A stretch of DNA of 64,000 nt, from contig NZ_VWXK01000009.1 of NCBI RefSeq assembly GCF_011752565.1, positions 124,001 through 188,000 of the forward strand, in the 5' to 3' direction. Shown here piece by piece: positions 8,458 to 16,790 of this stretch. The first letter of the stretch is position 1. Every line of letters begins with the position of its first letter. Origin of the DNA: Pantoea sp. Ap-967 (GTDB lineage: Bacteria; Pseudomonadota; Gammaproteobacteria; Pseudomonadales; Pseudomonadaceae). A program made the position numbers and the translations under genes. The notes under the pieces were generated by a model. That model made no database searches. It saw nothing but the letters and a program-made list of their open reading frames with translations, and was not told the origin of the DNA.

Positions 8458-8504
8458 GCCGGCCTCTTCGCCTGTAGGAGCGGGCTTGCCCCGCGAAGAG
8501 GCCG
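8458..8504. repeat. REP element, class A
   Basis: CCGGCCTCTTCGC and GCGAAGAGGCCGG flank a GTAGGAGCGGGCTTGCCCCG core, giving a long hairpin. It sits in the LysR/argC divergent region, which is unusual because most REPs here lie at the ends of genes. Confidence 0.85.
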
Positions 8505-8520
8505 GTACAAGCTAAACAAG

Positions 8521-8555
8521 ATTCAGAAAATATGAATACCCCCGTCATGATATTC
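8521..8555. promoter_or_regulatory. Candidate LysR binding boxes upstream of argC
   Basis: ATTC-N9-GAAT at 8521-8537 and GAATA-N12-TATTC at 8534-8555 overlap in an AT-rich patch between the divergent LysR gene and argC. Both fit the loose T-N11-A dyad expected for LysR proteins. Confidence 0.4.
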
Positions 8556-8617
8556 AAATTTTCTTTACCTCGGCCACAGGCGAGCATACGCCATCCCTCC
8601 CCTGACCGGACCCGACC

Positions 8618-9553
8618 ATGCACACCCCCCTCGTTTTCATCGACGGCGACCAAGGCACCACCGGCCTGCAGATCCACGCCCGCCTGCAAGGTCGCAGCGA
8701 CCTGCGCCTGCTGACCCTGCCCGACGCCGAGCGCAAGCACCCGCAACGCCGCCGCGAAGCGATCAACGCCGCCGACATCGCCCTGCTGTGCCTGCCCGAC
8801 GCGGCCGCCCGCGAGGCCGTGGCCACCCTCGACAACCCCGCCGTGCGGGTAATCGACGCCAGCTCCGCGCACCGCACCACGGCAGGCTGGGTGTATGGCC
8901 TGCCGGAGCTGGACGAGCAGCAGGCCGAACGCATCGCCCAGGCCACCCGCGTCAGCAACCCCGGCTGCTACCCCACCGGCGCCATCGCCCTGCTGCGGCC
9001 ACTGATCCGCGATGGCCTGCTGCCTGCCGACTACCCGCTGAGCATTCACGCCATTTCCGGCTATTCCGGCGGTGGCCGTGCCGCCGTCGAGCGCCACGAA
9101 GCGCACGGCGGGCAAGCCGCGCCGGCCTTGCAGCTGTATGGCCTGGAACTGGCCCACAAGCATGTGCCGGAAATCCAGCTGCATGCCGGCTTGTCGGCTC
9201 GGCCCATGTTCCTGCCGGGTTATGCGGCCTATCGCCAGGGCATCGTGCTGAGCATTCCCCTGCAGTTGCGCCTGCTGCCCGGCCGGCCCAGCGCCGAGCA
9301 GTTGCAGGCCAGCCTTGAGCGGCACTACCAGGGTGCCCGCCATGTGCAGGTGATGCCGCTGCACCAGCACGGCCCGGCCACCCCGCTCGACCCCCAGGCG
9401 CTGAACGACAGCAACGACCTGCGCCTGGCCCTGTACGCCAACCCCGAGCACGGCCAGGTGCTGTTGACCGCGGTGTTCGACAACCTCGGCAAGGGCGCCT
9501 CGGGCGCGGCGGTGCAGAACCTCGACCTGATGCTCGCGGCGATGGCAGGCTAA
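8618..9553 (+). CDS. argC: N-acetyl-gamma-glutamyl-phosphate reductase, class 2
   Basis: 311 residues. It reduces N-acetylglutamyl phosphate to the semialdehyde with NADPH (EC 1.2.1.38), the third step of ornithine/arginine synthesis. The N-terminus [15 protein letters not shown] (residues 10-24) is the nucleotide-binding loop of the short class-2 form. C117 in [11 protein letters not shown] is the catalytic cysteine, and [14 protein letters not shown] follows. Most Pseudomonas carry a class-1 ArgC of about 345 residues as the main enzyme, so this may be a second copy. It has its own LysR regulator and is followed by a hairpin and an acetyltransferase gene. Confidence 0.88.
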   Translation: MHTPLVFIDGDQGTTGLQIHARLQGRSDLRLLTLPDAERKHPQRRREAINAADIALLCLPDAAAREAVATLDNPAVRVIDASSAHRTTAGWVYGLPELDEQQAERIAQATRVSNPGCYPTGAIALLRPLIRDGLLPADYPLSIHAISGYSGGGRAAVERHEAHGGQAAPALQLYGLELAHKHVPEIQLHAGLSARPMFLPGYAAYRQGIVLSIPLQLRLLPGRPSAEQLQASLERHYQGARHVQVMPLHQHGPATPLDPQALNDSNDLRLALYANPEHGQVLLTAVFDNLGKGASGAAVQNLDLMLAAMAG

Positions 9554-9570
9554 AACGGGTTAGACTGTGC

Positions 9571-9594
9571 ACCCCGCGCCAGCCGGCGCGGGGT
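9571..9594. terminator. Hairpin after argC
   Basis: A 10-bp perfect stem (ACCCCGCGCC / GGCGCGGGGT) with a four-base AGCC loop sits 17 bases past the argC stop and 30 bases before the GNAT gene. There is no T-run, so it may be only a partial terminator or an mRNA stabiliser. Confidence 0.4.
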
Positions 9595-9624
9595 CAGCCT
9601 ACCGCAGCCGGAGCCCGTCCACCG

Positions 9625-10311
9625 ATGTTCATCCTGAGCCGCCTCGACAGCGTGCCGCCCGAATCCTTCCAGAACCAGATCCGCGACCTGGTGATCCACC
9701 ACGTCGGTGACCTGAGCAGCGTCGCCATCCGTGCCGACAACCCGTTGTACCCGCTGTACCAGTACGGCGTTGGCATGGAGGTGCATCAATACCTGCAAGC
9801 CATGGACGGCAACCGCGGCCTGGCCGTGACGCTGACCCTGGCCCTGGATGCCGAGGCCCCAGACCGCCTGCTCGGCTTCGCCCTGGCCCTGCCCGCCCAG
9901 GACAACCCCCAGGCCTGCGCCCTGGCGTTTCTCGCGGTAAACCCCGAACAGCGCCGCCAAGGCATCGCCCGCGCGCTGCTGGGCGACCTGCAGGCACGCT
10001 TTGCCAGCGTCGAGCTCAATGCCTTCGCCCAGCAAGTGCCGTGGTTCGAAGCCATGGGCATGCAGGTGGTTTCAGCCAACGGGCCACAGGTGTTGATGAG
10101 CAGTACCGGCCAGGCCAGCGGCGCGCTGATCGGCCGGCTGGACATTGCGCCGATCTACCAGACTGCCGAGGTGCTGCAGATTCACACCTACCTGCTCAAT
10201 CAGCAGGGTGAGGATGCCATGCTCGATGCCGAGCAGCAGCGTGACGCGTGGTTGGATGCGTTGGCCGATCAAGCCAGGGATTGTGTGCAGGCGCGCAAGT
10301 CGGTGCATTGA
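9625..10311 (+). CDS. GNAT-family N-acetyltransferase
   Basis: 228 residues. The acetyl-CoA binding motif A appears as AVNPEQRRQGIARALLGDL (residues 105-123), with the RRQGIA pyrophosphate loop at 110-115. The N-terminal region (residues 1-90) is less typical. The C-terminal 70 residues, after a motif-B-like region, are an extra helical extension. It follows argC by 71 bases in the same direction and may be cotranscribed, although a hairpin intervenes. The substrate is unknown. Confidence 0.75.
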   Translation: MFILSRLDSVPPESFQNQIRDLVIHHVGDLSSVAIRADNPLYPLYQYGVGMEVHQYLQAMDGNRGLAVTLTLALDAEAPDRLLGFALALPAQDNPQACALAFLAVNPEQRRQGIARALLGDLQARFASVELNAFAQQVPWFEAMGMQVVSANGPQVLMSSTGQASGALIGRLDIAPIYQTAEVLQIHTYLLNQQGEDAMLDAEQQRDAWLDALADQARDCVQARKSVH

Positions 10312-10342
10312 CCCGCCCCACGGGTGCGTGGCTGCGCAGGCT

Positions 10343-10446
10343 TGGTAGGAGCGAGCGCAGCTCGCGATGCGATATCACAGGCGGGTTGATACCTTGAACC
10401 CTATTGCGCCTGCCAGGCCGCATCGCGAGCTTTGCTCGCTCCTACG
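10343..10446. repeat. REP pair, class B
   Basis: GGTAGGAGCGAGCGCAGCTC at 10343 faces its inverted partner ending GCTCGCTCCTAC at 10445, about 48 bases apart. It lies between the convergent GNAT and ABC permease genes. Confidence 0.85.
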
Positions 10447-10467
10447 AGGGGAACGTGGGGGCGCTGG

Positions 10468-11223
10468 TCAGGCATGCACCCAGCGCCGATGCAGCCCACG
10501 GGCCAGCGCATCGAGCATGAAACCCAACACGCCAATCAGCAGCACCATCGCCATCAGCTCCGAATACGCCAGCCGGTCGCGGGTATCGAGAATGAAATAG
10601 CCAAGCCCGGCACTCACCCCCAGCATCTCGCACGGCACCAGCACGATCCACAAGATGCCAATGGCCAGGCGCACGCCGGTCAGCACATGGCCAATCACCC
10701 CAGGGATAATCACCTTGCACAGGGTTTCCCAGCGCGTGGCGCTCAGGCTGCGGCTCAGTTGCAGCCAGCGCGGGTCGAGCTGGCGCACGCCGGCCGCGGT
10801 GTTGAGCAGAATCGGCCACAGCGCGGCGAAGGCCAGCAGGAAGTAGATCGGCTGGTCGCCCACCCCCATCAGCATCACCACCACCGGCATCCACGACAGC
10901 GGCGAAATCATGCGCAGGAACTGAAACGCCGGCGTGGTCGCCGCCTCCAGGTGCCGGTAGCTGCCCACCAGCAGGCCCAAGGGCACGCCAATCAGCAGCG
11001 CCAGCAACAGGCCTACCAGGATGCGCTTGAGGCTCACCCACACATGCCCGTAAACCTCACCGTGCTCCAGCAACTCGACCAGGCTGGCCAAGGTCGCCTG
11101 GGGCGAGAAACGCGCCGACAGGCCGTCGGCGGCACCGAACACCTGCACCCCGGCCCACCACAGCAGCAGCAAACCCAGCAGCCCGGCCAGCCCAAGGCCG
11201 GCATGTAGCACGTGCTTGCGCAT
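10468..11223 (-). CDS. ABC transporter permease (nitrate/sulfonate/taurine type)
   Basis: 251 residues with about six membrane helices. The EAA loop typical of the SsuC/TauC group reads SLSATRWETLCKVIIPGVIGHVLTGVR in its family context (around residues 160-190). It starts at 11223, where its ATG overlaps the last base of the binding-protein stop (TGATG), so translation is coupled. It is the last gene of a five-gene leftward operon that encodes a complete importer. Confidence 0.85.
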   Translation of the reverse strand: MRKHVLHAGLGLAGLLGLLLLWWAGVQVFGAADGLSARFSPQATLASLVELLEHGEVYGHVWVSLKRILVGLLLALLIGVPLGLLVGSYRHLEAATTPAFQFLRMISPLSWMPVVVMLMGVGDQPIYFLLAFAALWPILLNTAAGVRQLDPRWLQLSRSLSATRWETLCKVIIPGVIGHVLTGVRLAIGILWIVLVPCEMLGVSAGLGYFILDTRDRLAYSELMAMVLLIGVLGFMLDALARGLHRRWVHA

Positions 11224-12428
11224 CAGACCGCGAACTCCTCGCTACGCTCGAAGTTCTCGGCAATGCCGAACACCGAAGGGCCACCGACCGCCGCAATGGC
11301 ATTGCGCACGAAGCGGTCGTCGACCAGGTCACGGGCAACGAAGGACGGTTCCAGCCCGGCAAGGAAGCCCTTGTCGCCTTCGATCAGGGTGTTCTTCAGG
11401 CGCTTGACCAGTTCCTCGGTGTAGCTTGGGTACGGGTACGGCTGGAAGTCGATGCGCTTTTCATCCCACTGCTGGTGCACGATGGCGCCACTGGCAATGT
11501 AGCCGGCGCGCTCCTCGGCGCCCGGTGCCAGCACCTTGGCCAGCACGGCCGGTTCGTGCGGGGTGTACTTGTTGGGGCCGGCCTTGGACAGCAATGCGGC
11601 GGCCTCGGCACGGTGGTCGCGGGTCCACTGTTGGGCCTTGACGATGGCATTGACCACCTTCTGCGACCATTCCGGGCGGTTGTTCAGGTCGTGCTCGTGC
11701 ATGAACACCACGCAGCAGGCGTGGTTGCGCCACACATCCCCGGTAAAGCGCTGCACGCGGCCAACCTTGAGGTTTTCCGCCAGGGCATTGAATGGCTCGG
11801 CGACGATGTAGCCGGCGATACGTTTGCTGGCCAGGGCCGGCGGCATGTCCGAGGGCGGCAGTACCAGCAAGTTGACCTCGTTGGCCGCAAGCGCCGCGTC
11901 GGCAGGCTTGGACACGGCAGTCAGGCCGTTGTCGTCGAGCATCTGCTGCAGCACCACGTTGTGGATCGAGTACCAGAATGGAATGGCCACGGTCCTGCCA
12001 CCGAGCTGCTTCATTTCAGTGATGTCTGGCGCCACGGTCAGGCCCGAGCCGCCGACATGGTTCCAGGCCACCACCTTGGCCGGCACCTTGCTGCCATAGC
12101 GTGCCCACACGGTCATCGGCGACAGCAAGTGAATGACGTTGACCTGGCCGGAAATGAACGCCTCGATCACTTGCGCCCAACTGCGCAGCAGCACCGGGCG
12201 TTCGGCCTTGATGCCCTCGGCCTCGAACAGGCCATTGTTGTGCGCCACCAACAGCGGCGTGGCGTCGGTGATCGGCAGGTAGCCGATACGCACCGGCGCG
12301 TCCGGTTCGGCAGCGGCACGGGCCTGCAGGCTGGACAACAGCGGCACGGCACCGGCGGCGGTGAGCATGGCGCTGAGCTTGAGGAAATCACGACGCGAGG
12401 TAGAGGAACAGCAGTCATCCATGCACAT
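11223..12428 (-). CDS. ABC transporter substrate-binding protein with Tat signal
   Basis: 401 residues. SRRDFLKLSAMLTAAGAVPLL (near residues 11-31) is a twin-arginine signal, so the protein is exported folded. The remainder is an NMT1/SsuA-like two-lobed domain (VRIGYLPITDATPLLVAHNN, then a long GxxxAEGIKAE segment). Its ATG at 12428 lies inside the last codons of the ATPase gene, with GGAG eight bases upstream. Several Cys and Met residues before the RR pair (MCMDDCC) are unusual. The ligand is unknown; the family covers sulfonates, nitrate, thiamine precursors and aromatic acids. Confidence 0.82.
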   Translation of the reverse strand: MCMDDCCSSTSRRDFLKLSAMLTAAGAVPLLSSLQARAAAEPDAPVRIGYLPITDATPLLVAHNNGLFEAEGIKAERPVLLRSWAQVIEAFISGQVNVIHLLSPMTVWARYGSKVPAKVVAWNHVGGSGLTVAPDITEMKQLGGRTVAIPFWYSIHNVVLQQMLDDNGLTAVSKPADAALAANEVNLLVLPPSDMPPALASKRIAGYIVAEPFNALAENLKVGRVQRFTGDVWRNHACCVVFMHEHDLNNRPEWSQKVVNAIVKAQQWTRDHRAEAAALLSKAGPNKYTPHEPAVLAKVLAPGAEERAGYIASGAIVHQQWDEKRIDFQPYPYPSYTEELVKRLKNTLIEGDKGFLAGLEPSFVARDLVDDRFVRNAIAAVGGPSVFGIAENFERSEEFAV

Positions 12429-13236
12429 GGACAGGCTCCGAAGGCAACGGGGTGGGATGAGGTTCGGCGCTGCGGCTGGCACGGCGCAGGGTTTTCAGGA
12501 TATCGATGCGCAGTGCGCCCAGCTCCTCGACCCGCTGCGTCCGCGGTTGCGGCAGGTCGATGGGCCATTGCCCGAGGATATGCGCCGGGTGGTCGCCCAG
12601 CAGCAGCACGCGGTCGGACAACAACAGCGCTTCATCGATATCGTGGGTAATCAGCACCGCCGCCGTATTGTGGGTGGCGATCAGCTGCAGCAGCAGTTGC
12701 TGCATGTCGGCGCGGGTCACTTCGTCCAGCGCGCCGAAGGGTTCATCGAGCAGCAGCACCTCGGGCTGGCGCGCCAGGCAGCGGGCCAGCGCCGTGCGCT
12801 GGGCCATGCCGCCGGAAAGCTGCGCCGGGTACTGGCCACGGGCATGGGCCAGGCCCACGGCGGCAATCGCGTGGTCGATGCGCGCCCGGCGCTCGGCTGC
12901 GGCCAGCTTGGGTTGGCGGGCGAAGTCCAGGCCAAAGGCAACGTTCTTTTCCAGGCTCAGCCAGGGCAGCAGGCTGGGGTCTTGGAAGGCTACCGCCAGG
13001 CGTGGGTGCGGCCCCTGCAACGGCTCGCCGTGCAGGGTCACACTGCCGCTGCGCGGTTGCTGCAGGCCCGCCAGCACCCGCAGCAGGCTGGACTTGCCAA
13101 CGCCACTGGGGCCGAGGATGGTCACCACCTCGCCCGGCGCCAGCTGCAGGTCGAAGCGCGCCAGCACCTGTTGCCAGCCACCCTCGCGCGGGTAGCCCAG
13201 GCTGATCTCGCGGGCTTCCAATACGGCCTGGGTCAT
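12415..13236 (-). CDS. ABC transporter ATP-binding protein (SsuB/TauB type)
   Basis: 273 residues. Walker A is GPSGVGKS (42-49), the Q-loop AFQDPSLLPW follows (83-92), the signature LSGGMAQR spans 140-147, and Walker B is LLLDEPFGALDE (161-172). It energises import by the adjacent permease and binding protein. It overlaps the upstream flavoprotein gene by four bases (ATGA) and the downstream binding-protein gene by 14 bases. Confidence 0.88.
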   Translation of the reverse strand: MTQAVLEAREISLGYPREGGWQQVLARFDLQLAPGEVVTILGPSGVGKSSLLRVLAGLQQPRSGSVTLHGEPLQGPHPRLAVAFQDPSLLPWLSLEKNVAFGLDFARQPKLAAAERRARIDHAIAAVGLAHARGQYPAQLSGGMAQRTALARCLARQPEVLLLDEPFGALDEVTRADMQQLLLQLIATHNTAAVLITHDIDEALLLSDRVLLLGDHPAHILGQWPIDLPQPRTQRVEELGALRIDILKTLRRASRSAEPHPTPLPSEPVHVHG

Positions 13237-14297
13237 GCGCTGGCTGCCTGGCGGTGCAGCTCGGCGCGCAGTTGCACCAGGCTAGGGGTAACGATCGGCA
13301 CGAAGGCCGACTCCCGCCAGCGGCGGGCGAAGCCTGCACCGAACTCATCCAGGTAAGCCTTGCCACCGCTGGCCTGCAGTTCCAGTTGCACGGCGTCGGC
13401 GGCGCTTTCGGCCAGGGTGATGCGCAGCTTGAACAAGGCAGCCGCCTGGCTCTGGAAACGGCCTTCGAGCAGCCCCTGCTTGAGTTCGGCGACGGTGTTT
13501 TCCAGGCGTTCCTTGAGCACCTGGCGATGTTCCTCAAGGAACGACAGGCGCCCGTGCAGGTGTTCATGCACCTCATCCAGCGAACGCCGGGCCAGGCCGA
13601 TGGCCAGGCCGCACTGCAAGGCGAGGAACGCCGGGCGCACTGCCGGCAGGAACTCACGGGCATTGCCGTGCAGCAGCCAGTCGCGGCTCAGCGCCACCTG
13701 GTGGAAGGCCAGTGCGGCGGTGTTGCTCGATTGCAGCCCCATTAGTTCCAGGTCGTCGGAGCGCTCAAGGCCCTGGGCATCCGACGGAATCGCCATGATG
13801 AACGGCGAGCCGCCGGCATCGTCCTCGATGGCCGCCGCCACCACGAAGCCGCTCTTGCGCAGGTTGGTCACCCAGTGCAGGCGCCCCTCCAGCGCCCAGC
13901 CCTCGGCGCCCGGGCGGCCACGCACCTGCAGCGCCTCGATGCCGGACAGAAACTTCATGGCGTTGGAAAGGCCCGTGGCCCCGGCCAGCTCGCCGGTCAG
14001 CAGCCCCGGCAGCAAGCGCTCGCGCAACCCTTGGTTGGGGCTTTGCAACAGGTATTCGATAAAGGCGCGCTGGCCCCAGCACACGAAGGCCGCGGCCAGC
14101 GAACGGCTGGCGATGGCGGCAATCGCTTCGACCGCATGGGTGATGGCGCCACCGCTGCCGCCCAGGGCCGGCTCCACGCCCACCCGCAGCAGTTGCGATT
14201 CGGCAATGTGTGCCAGCACCCGTTGCGGGTCGCACTGGCCTTGGTCTATCGCTTCGGCATTGGCATCCAGCCATTGACGAAATGCACTATCAAGCAT
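13233..14297 (-). CDS. Acyl-CoA-dehydrogenase-fold flavoprotein, probably a monooxygenase
   Basis: 354 residues; ATG at 14297 has AAGGAG upstream. It has the acyl-CoA dehydrogenase fold, with the flavin-facing strand region (WVTNLRKSGFVVAAAIEDD) and a C-terminal helical domain. The catalytic glutamate motif of true dehydrogenases (YEGT or WEGT followed by EIQ) is absent: the corresponding region reads SGGKAYLDEFGAGFARRWRE. That places it nearer to the DszC/SfnC-type flavin monooxygenases, which act on organosulfur or related compounds. Its operon with an SsuABC-like importer fits use of an organosulfur or similar nutrient, but this is inference. A partner flavin reductase is not in the operon. 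Confidence 0.7.
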   Translation of the reverse strand: MLDSAFRQWLDANAEAIDQGQCDPQRVLAHIAESQLLRVGVEPALGGSGGAITHAVEAIAAIASRSLAAAFVCWGQRAFIEYLLQSPNQGLRERLLPGLLTGELAGATGLSNAMKFLSGIEALQVRGRPGAEGWALEGRLHWVTNLRKSGFVVAAAIEDDAGGSPFIMAIPSDAQGLERSDDLELMGLQSSNTAALAFHQVALSRDWLLHGNAREFLPAVRPAFLALQCGLAIGLARRSLDEVHEHLHGRLSFLEEHRQVLKERLENTVAELKQGLLEGRFQSQAAALFKLRITLAESAADAVQLELQASGGKAYLDEFGAGFARRWRESAFVPIVTPSLVQLRAELHRQAASA

Positions 14298-14344
14298 GTC
14301 CCTACTCCTTTTTATCCCAGGCGCCACCCGCGCCAGGCGCGCGG

Positions 14345-14905
14345 TTATGCGGTTGGCTGCCAGCGGTACTTGCTCAGTTCGTCATTGAGCGGCGTCTGGG
14401 CGAACACATTAGCAAAGTTGCACAGGGTTGCGAGGCTCACGCCAAGAATCACTTCCAGGGCGTTGCCTTCGCTGAAACCGGCCTCGCGGAAGGCCTGGTA
14501 GGTGGCGTCGCTGACATTGCCGCGGGTGGCGATGACTTCGCGGGCGAACTCGGCCAGGGTTTCGTAACGGGCGTCGGGCAGCTCGCCACGGGCACGCAGG
14601 GCCTCGACCACCTCGGCAGGCAGTTTGGCCTTGTTCAGGGCGACGGCGGTGTGGCCGGCGACGCAGAAATCGCAGCCGTGATTGGTGGCGGCAATCAGTT
14701 GCACCACCTCGCGTTCGGCCAGGGTCAGCTCGGCCTTGCCATTGAGCGCCGAAACGGTCACGTAGGTTTCCAGCGCCGCCGGGGCATTGGCCAGCACGCC
14801 GAGCAGGTTGGGGATGAAGCCCGAGTTCTTCTGGGCGTTCTCAAGGAACGGGCGAGCCGCTTCCGGGGCGCTCTGCAGAGTGTGTAAAGTAATGCGCGAG
14901 GTCAT
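14345..14905 (-). CDS. AhpD-like carboxymuconolactone decarboxylase family protein
   Basis: 186 residues. The CxxC-x3-H motif of AhpD-type alkylhydroperoxidases is present as C78-DF-C81-VAGH85. The preceding region, ALNGKAELTLAEREVVQL, is typical of the peroxidase-related subgroup. The likely activity is disulfide-based peroxide reduction, protecting the flavoprotein pathway it belongs to. The start has AAGGAG nine bases upstream. It is the first gene of the leftward five-gene operon and is divergent from the AraC regulator (103 bases). Confidence 0.82.
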   Translation of the reverse strand: MTSRITLHTLQSAPEAARPFLENAQKNSGFIPNLLGVLANAPAALETYVTVSALNGKAELTLAEREVVQLIAATNHGCDFCVAGHTAVALNKAKLPAEVVEALRARGELPDARYETLAEFAREVIATRGNVSDATYQAFREAGFSEGNALEVILGVSLATLCNFANVFAQTPLNDELSKYRWQPTA

Positions 14906-15008
14906 GGAGTGGTCTCCTTTTGCTGAAAGTCAGTACAGTCTGTTGGTTATAAGAAATAGCCTCCATATTCATCAGTCGCCTTTCCTTGCTCCTGAGTCTT
15001 TGCATTAG

Positions 15009-15914
15009 ATGATTTCATCCAGCCACCTTGTCGATTGGTTATTAGAGGGCCTCGAACTCGACGCCAGCCTGTTTCACGTTGGCCGCTACTGCGGCGGCTG
15101 GCATGCCAGCACCCAGGGCATGGGCCGGGCCAGCTTTCACCTGGTGGTGCAGGGCCATTGCTGGCTGCATATCGACGGCCAGGCACAGGCCGTGCGACTG
15201 GAGGCCGGTGATGCGGTGTTCCTGCTGCGCGACCTGGCCTACCGGCTTTCCAGTGACCAGGACCCGGCCAGCGCCTGCGCCCAGCCGCGCCAGGTGATGC
15301 AGGCGCTGGACGTCGGTGCCAGCGATGGCGTGGGGTTGGTGTGCGGGTTCTTCGAGTTTCGCCCGGGGCTTTCCTCGTTGATCGTCGAGGGCCTGGCCGA
15401 CTGGATCGTGCTGCGCGCCGAGGAACCGGACGGGCATGCGGCGCAGGCGCTGTTCGGCCTGATTCTGGAGGAGTGCCGGCGCTCGCCCTCGCAAACGCTG
15501 CTCGAACGCCTGACGCACCTGTTGTTCCTGTATGTGCTGCGCCAGCAGGCACAAGGTGGGCAAGCGCTGGGGGGATTGGTCGCCCTCGCCCGCCAGCCGG
15601 CATTCGCGGGGTTGCTGGAGCAGTTGATCGAACAACCTGGGCAGGCGTGGACGCTTGAAAGCATGGCGGCGTGCACGGGGCTATCGCGGTCGGCGTTTTT
15701 CAAGCGCTTCAATGAACTGGCCGGGCAGTCGCCGGGGCAGGTGTTGCTGGCCTTGCGCATGCGCCATGCCTGCCAGCTGTTGCGGGCGGGTAACACTGTG
15801 GAACAGGTGGGCGCGCAGGTGGGGTATCAGTCGGTGGCGGCCTTTACCCGGGCGTTTGCCAAGGCCATTGGCATGCAGCCTGGGGCCTATCGGCGCCAGC
15901 ATGAGCGGCGCTGA
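15009..15914 (+). CDS. AraC-family transcriptional regulator
   Basis: 301 residues. An N-terminal cupin-like sensor (residues 1-180; SFHLVVQGHCWLHIDGQAQAVRLEAGDAV region) precedes a double helix-turn-helix domain (about 200-298; LESMAACTGLSRSAFFKRFNEL and the C-terminal VGAQVGYQSVAAFTRAFAKA). It is divergent from the AhpD/flavoprotein/ABC operon and is its likely activator. No Shine-Dalgarno is visible before the ATG. Confidence 0.85.
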   Translation: MISSSHLVDWLLEGLELDASLFHVGRYCGGWHASTQGMGRASFHLVVQGHCWLHIDGQAQAVRLEAGDAVFLLRDLAYRLSSDQDPASACAQPRQVMQALDVGASDGVGLVCGFFEFRPGLSSLIVEGLADWIVLRAEEPDGHAAQALFGLILEECRRSPSQTLLERLTHLLFLYVLRQQAQGGQALGGLVALARQPAFAGLLEQLIEQPGQAWTLESMAACTGLSRSAFFKRFNELAGQSPGQVLLALRMRHACQLLRAGNTVEQVGAQVGYQSVAAFTRAFAKAIGMQPGAYRRQHERR

Positions 15915-15919
15915 ACTGT

Positions 15920-15951
15920 AGCGGCCCTTTCGCGGGGCGAGCCCGCTCCTA
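15920..15951. repeat. Single REP element, class A
   Basis: One REP unit (GCCCGCTCCTAC end, minus orientation) between the convergent AraC and Rrf2 genes. Confidence 0.75.
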
Positions 15952-15983
15952 CGAAGAGCGGGGGGGCGGTACGGGGCTAGGAT

Positions 15984-16523
15984 TCAGAGCTGGCTGACGG
16001 GGATATCCCCGGCGCCCTTGCCCTCACGCCGCTCGCTCATCCATTCATTGACCTGCTGCCCGAACTCAGCAGGTGCCTTGCGCCCGAACCGCCGCGCCAG
16101 GTCGAGGATGGTCTGCTGGGCCAGCGCCTCTTCCATGCGCTTCTGCGCCCCCAGCATCACCGCGTGGATCGCACAGGTGCCCTCGGTCGCCCAGCCAGGC
16201 GCTGTACCTTCGAACAAACTGCACCGTTCGCGGATCTCGCGGCAGTCGAAGATCTTCTTCGGCCCGTCGATGGCATTGACGATATCCAGCACGGTGATCT
16301 CGTCCGAAGGCCGTGCCAGGCGAAAACCACCGCGCACGCCTTCGGTGGCCACCACCAGTTTCGCCCGCGCCAGCTTGGTGAACACCTTGGCCAGGTATTC
16401 CTGCGGCACGCCCTGCAACTGCGCCAGGTCACGCACGCTGGACTCGCGGCTATCCCCGCGGTCGTCCACCAGGTACAGCAGGCAATGGATGCCGTATTCG
16501 ACGCCAGCACTGTAGAGCGACAT
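15984..16523 (-). CDS. Rrf2-family regulator with putative Fe-S cysteines
   Basis: 179 residues. The start at 16523 has GGAG seven bases upstream. Residues 1-80 form the winged helix (YGIHCLLYLVDD, then VPQEYLAKVFTKLARAKLV and GVRGGFRLAR). Cysteines C94, C101 and C117 lie where IscR and NsrR bind an iron-sulfur cluster, although the spacing (C-x6-C-x15-C) is wider than in those proteins. It probably senses redox state, iron or nitric oxide and controls the divergent NDH-2-like gene, where an inverted repeat lies in the promoter. Confidence 0.82.
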   Translation of the reverse strand: MSLYSAGVEYGIHCLLYLVDDRGDSRESSVRDLAQLQGVPQEYLAKVFTKLARAKLVVATEGVRGGFRLARPSDEITVLDIVNAIDGPKKIFDCREIRERCSLFEGTAPGWATEGTCAIHAVMLGAQKRMEEALAQQTILDLARRFGRKAPAEFGQQVNEWMSERREGKGAGDIPVSQL

Positions 16524-16708
16524 AACAATCTCCGACCAACTTTGTCGCAAATAATACGCGGATAGGCCTGCCTACGCAAAGCCGATGAACGCCACCTGTC
16601 GTTTTTCAAGCCTACGACTTTCCCCTATAAGCCTTATAAATATTGGGTTACACGGCGTTCGGCCACTGTTTGCCGAGGCCCGATGGCGAAAAAAAGCTTG
16701 CGGCCCTT

Positions 16709-16733
16709 AACTACGATCAATACAGTCGTAGTT
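16709..16733. promoter_or_regulatory. Inverted repeat AACTACGA-N9-TCGTAGTT, candidate Rrf2 operator
   Basis: An 8-base perfect inverted repeat around nine bases lies 58 bases ahead of the oxidoreductase start, in the divergent region shared with the Rrf2 gene. The overall length of 25 bases fits an Rrf2-family dimer site. Confidence 0.5.
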
Positions 16734-16790
16734 ATTCGAGCGACGCAGCTAACGCCCTCGAAGCCCCTTTCCCCCTCGCGGAGCATGTCC

